DNA of 64,000 nucleotides from Pseudomonadota bacterium (GTDB lineage Bacteria; Pseudomonadota; Gammaproteobacteria; Steroidobacterales; Steroidobacteraceae). The DNA lies in assembly GCA_021808195.1 (NCBI GenBank), contig JAKBCE010000003.1, forward strand, positions 1 through 64,000, given 5' to 3'. The notes under the pieces were generated by a model, which worked only from the letters and a program-made list of their open reading frames with translations, was not told where the DNA came from and ran no database searches. The stretch's first letter is position 1. The number at the start of each line of letters is the position of its first letter. Both the position numbers and the translations under genes were made by a program. Shown here piece by piece: positions 63,144 through 64,000 of the stretch.

Positions 63144-64000
63144 GTCAGCGCCTCCAATCCGGCCCGCCCGCGCCGCCAGCGGCGCCACAGATCGCGTGCG
63201 CGCAACGACCACGCCCGGTCATTCGCCAGCAGCCACAGACGCTCGAGCTCCCCGGTCCGCAGCGCTGCGAGCGCCGGGGCAAACCACTCCCGGTCGAGCA
63301 CGGCGAGCGCGCCGAGCAGGTCGGCGCCCGGCTCGCGCCAGAGCACCTCGCGCACCTCGAGCACGTGCAGCGCACGCTCGATCGGACGGCCGGGCGCATA
63401 CGGCCAGTGCGGCGGGCTCACCGCGCACGGCGTGTCGGCCCCGAGACAGATCAGGCCATCGACGTACGCATCGATACCCAGTGCCTGCGCCGGCAGCGTC
63501 CGCTCGGCCCGCTCGGCGCACGGAGCCCCGCCGCCCCAGAGCCACAGCGTCGAGACCGGCGGCACCCCGCGGCCAGCCCGCTCAGCGTTGAGCGGATGGG
63601 TATACAGCCACATCTCCAGTTCCGCCCCGAGTCGCCGCAGTGCTGCCGACCCCGGACCCTGCGCCAGCGCCTCGGCGAGCGGGCCGGCCGCCACCCGCGC
63701 CGGCTCCAGAGTCTGCGCCCCCTCTGCCGGCGGCCCCGAAAGCACGAACGCGCCGCTCGGCAGGGGCGCGAGCGCCAGTGCGCTCGGGCCGAACAGCGCG
63801 TTGAAATCCGTGGCGAGCCGCGTGCACTCCTCGGCGCTCAAGCGCAGCCGCCCGCGCCGCTCCAGGTGCACCCGTCCCACCCCCTCGGTGAGGTGCAGCG
63901 GCTCGGCGAGCCACACGGCCGGGCCGAGCGGCCCGCTCGCCGCGGCGCCCGCCACGCTCGCCGCCGGCAGCGCCGCGTAGCGCGCGAGCCCGAGCCAGCC
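63140..64000 (-). CDS. RpfE-like regulatory protein (partial, runs off right edge)
   Basis: At least 286 residues, open to the window edge. WLGLARYAALPAASVAG, then VWLAEPLHLTEGVGRVHLER, YTHPLNAERAGRGVPPVST-type text, LWLWGGGAPC and the C-terminal GELERLWLLANDRAWSLRAR with DLWRRWRR resemble the phosphoglycerate-mutase-like RpfE proteins of Xanthomonas. The gene overlaps recJ by 4 bp, as expected. The family is linked by name to pathogenicity-factor regulation, but no reaction is known. The N-terminus lies outside the window; a GTG at 63955 is internal to the family match, so is not taken as start. Confidence 0.82.
   Translation of the reverse strand, partial: GWLGLARYAALPAASVAGAAASGPLGPAVWLAEPLHLTEGVGRVHLERRGRLRLSAEECTRLATDFNALFGPSALALAPLPSGAFVLSGPPAEGAQTLEPARVAAGPLAEALAQGPGSAALRRLGAELEMWLYTHPLNAERAGRGVPPVSTLWLWGGGAPCAERAERTLPAQALGIDAYVDGLICLGADTPCAVSPPHWPYAPGRPIERALHVLEVREVLWREPGADLLGALAVLDREWFAPALAALRTGELERLWLLANDRAWSLRARDLWRRWRRGRAGLEALT

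Noticed and set aside
61179..63980. A plus-strand frame of over 900 codons
   Set aside because: Exactly antisense to recJ and the rpfE-like gene, with no recognisable domain.
1..64000. tRNA, rRNA, CRISPR arrays and prophage genes
   Set aside because: No tRNA cloverleaf core, rRNA segment, regularly spaced repeat or phage structural gene was recognised on either strand by reading; a tRNAscan or Rfam run would settle it.

Overview
The window is a GC-rich gammaproteobacterial chromosome segment. Its housekeeping gene order matches the Xanthomonadales/Nevskiales side of the class: lolCE-lolD, exbB-exbD-msbA-lpxK-Trm112-kdsB, rpoE-rseA-rseB-lepA-lepB-DUF4845-rnc-era-recO-pdxJ-acpS, sdhCDAB-sdhE, and an rpfE-like gene followed by recJ, prfB and lysS. 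Lipid A genes (lpxK, kdsB, msbA), the Lol machinery and three TonB-dependent receptors show a Gram-negative envelope. I cannot name the genus from sequence alone. No rRNA, tRNA or CRISPR array was seen.

Bases 1 to about 5530 look accessory. The first 3.5 kb is visibly poorer in G+C (about half, by eye) than the rest (about two thirds or more). It holds the N-terminal part of a TonB-dependent receptor running off the left edge, 2.1 kb with no recognisable gene, and a TetR regulator with a palindrome in its promoter. Then come wrecked transposase genes (IS3, IS256 and probably IS1182 type) around an intact ParD/ParE-like toxin-antitoxin pair.

Bases 6017-14499 form a compact, poorly characterised cluster. 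A secreted beta-lactamase-fold serine hydrolase faces a MocR-type regulator, followed by a nitrilase-superfamily amidohydrolase, a TonB-dependent receptor and an MFS transporter. The regulator has lost the PLP-binding lysine of its aminotransferase-like domain and carries an extra C-terminal domain. A perfect 37-bp palindrome lies between the divergent genes. This is the best candidate in the window for an undescribed import-and-hydrolysis system.

Bases 14587-24007 are envelope biogenesis: a glycine-zipper lipoprotein, then kdsB, a Trm112-like protein, lpxK, msbA, exbD and exbB on the minus strand, DUF2062, and lolD with two LolC/E permeases. Bases 24135-33867 read rightward: a SmpA-like protein, a class III cyclase overlapping mfd, a CsiV-like protein, a third TonB-dependent receptor, a His-rich PsiF-type protein and a YidB-type protein. 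A TnpB remnant follows at 33868-34295.

Bases 34337-63143 are mostly minus-strand operons: a four-gene MacAB-like exporter; nagZ, rlmD, a PolB-like exonuclease, acpS, pdxJ, recO, era, rnc, DUF4845, lepB and lepA; a glutaredoxin-like protein, rseB, rseA and rpoE behind a sigma-E-type promoter; the succinate dehydrogenase operon with two assembly factors (SdhE and an SdhAF4-like protein); then murI, lysS, prfB with its programmed frameshift, a LuxR-type regulator, recJ and an rpfE-like gene that runs off the right edge. Many neighbours overlap by 4 bp, implying translational coupling.
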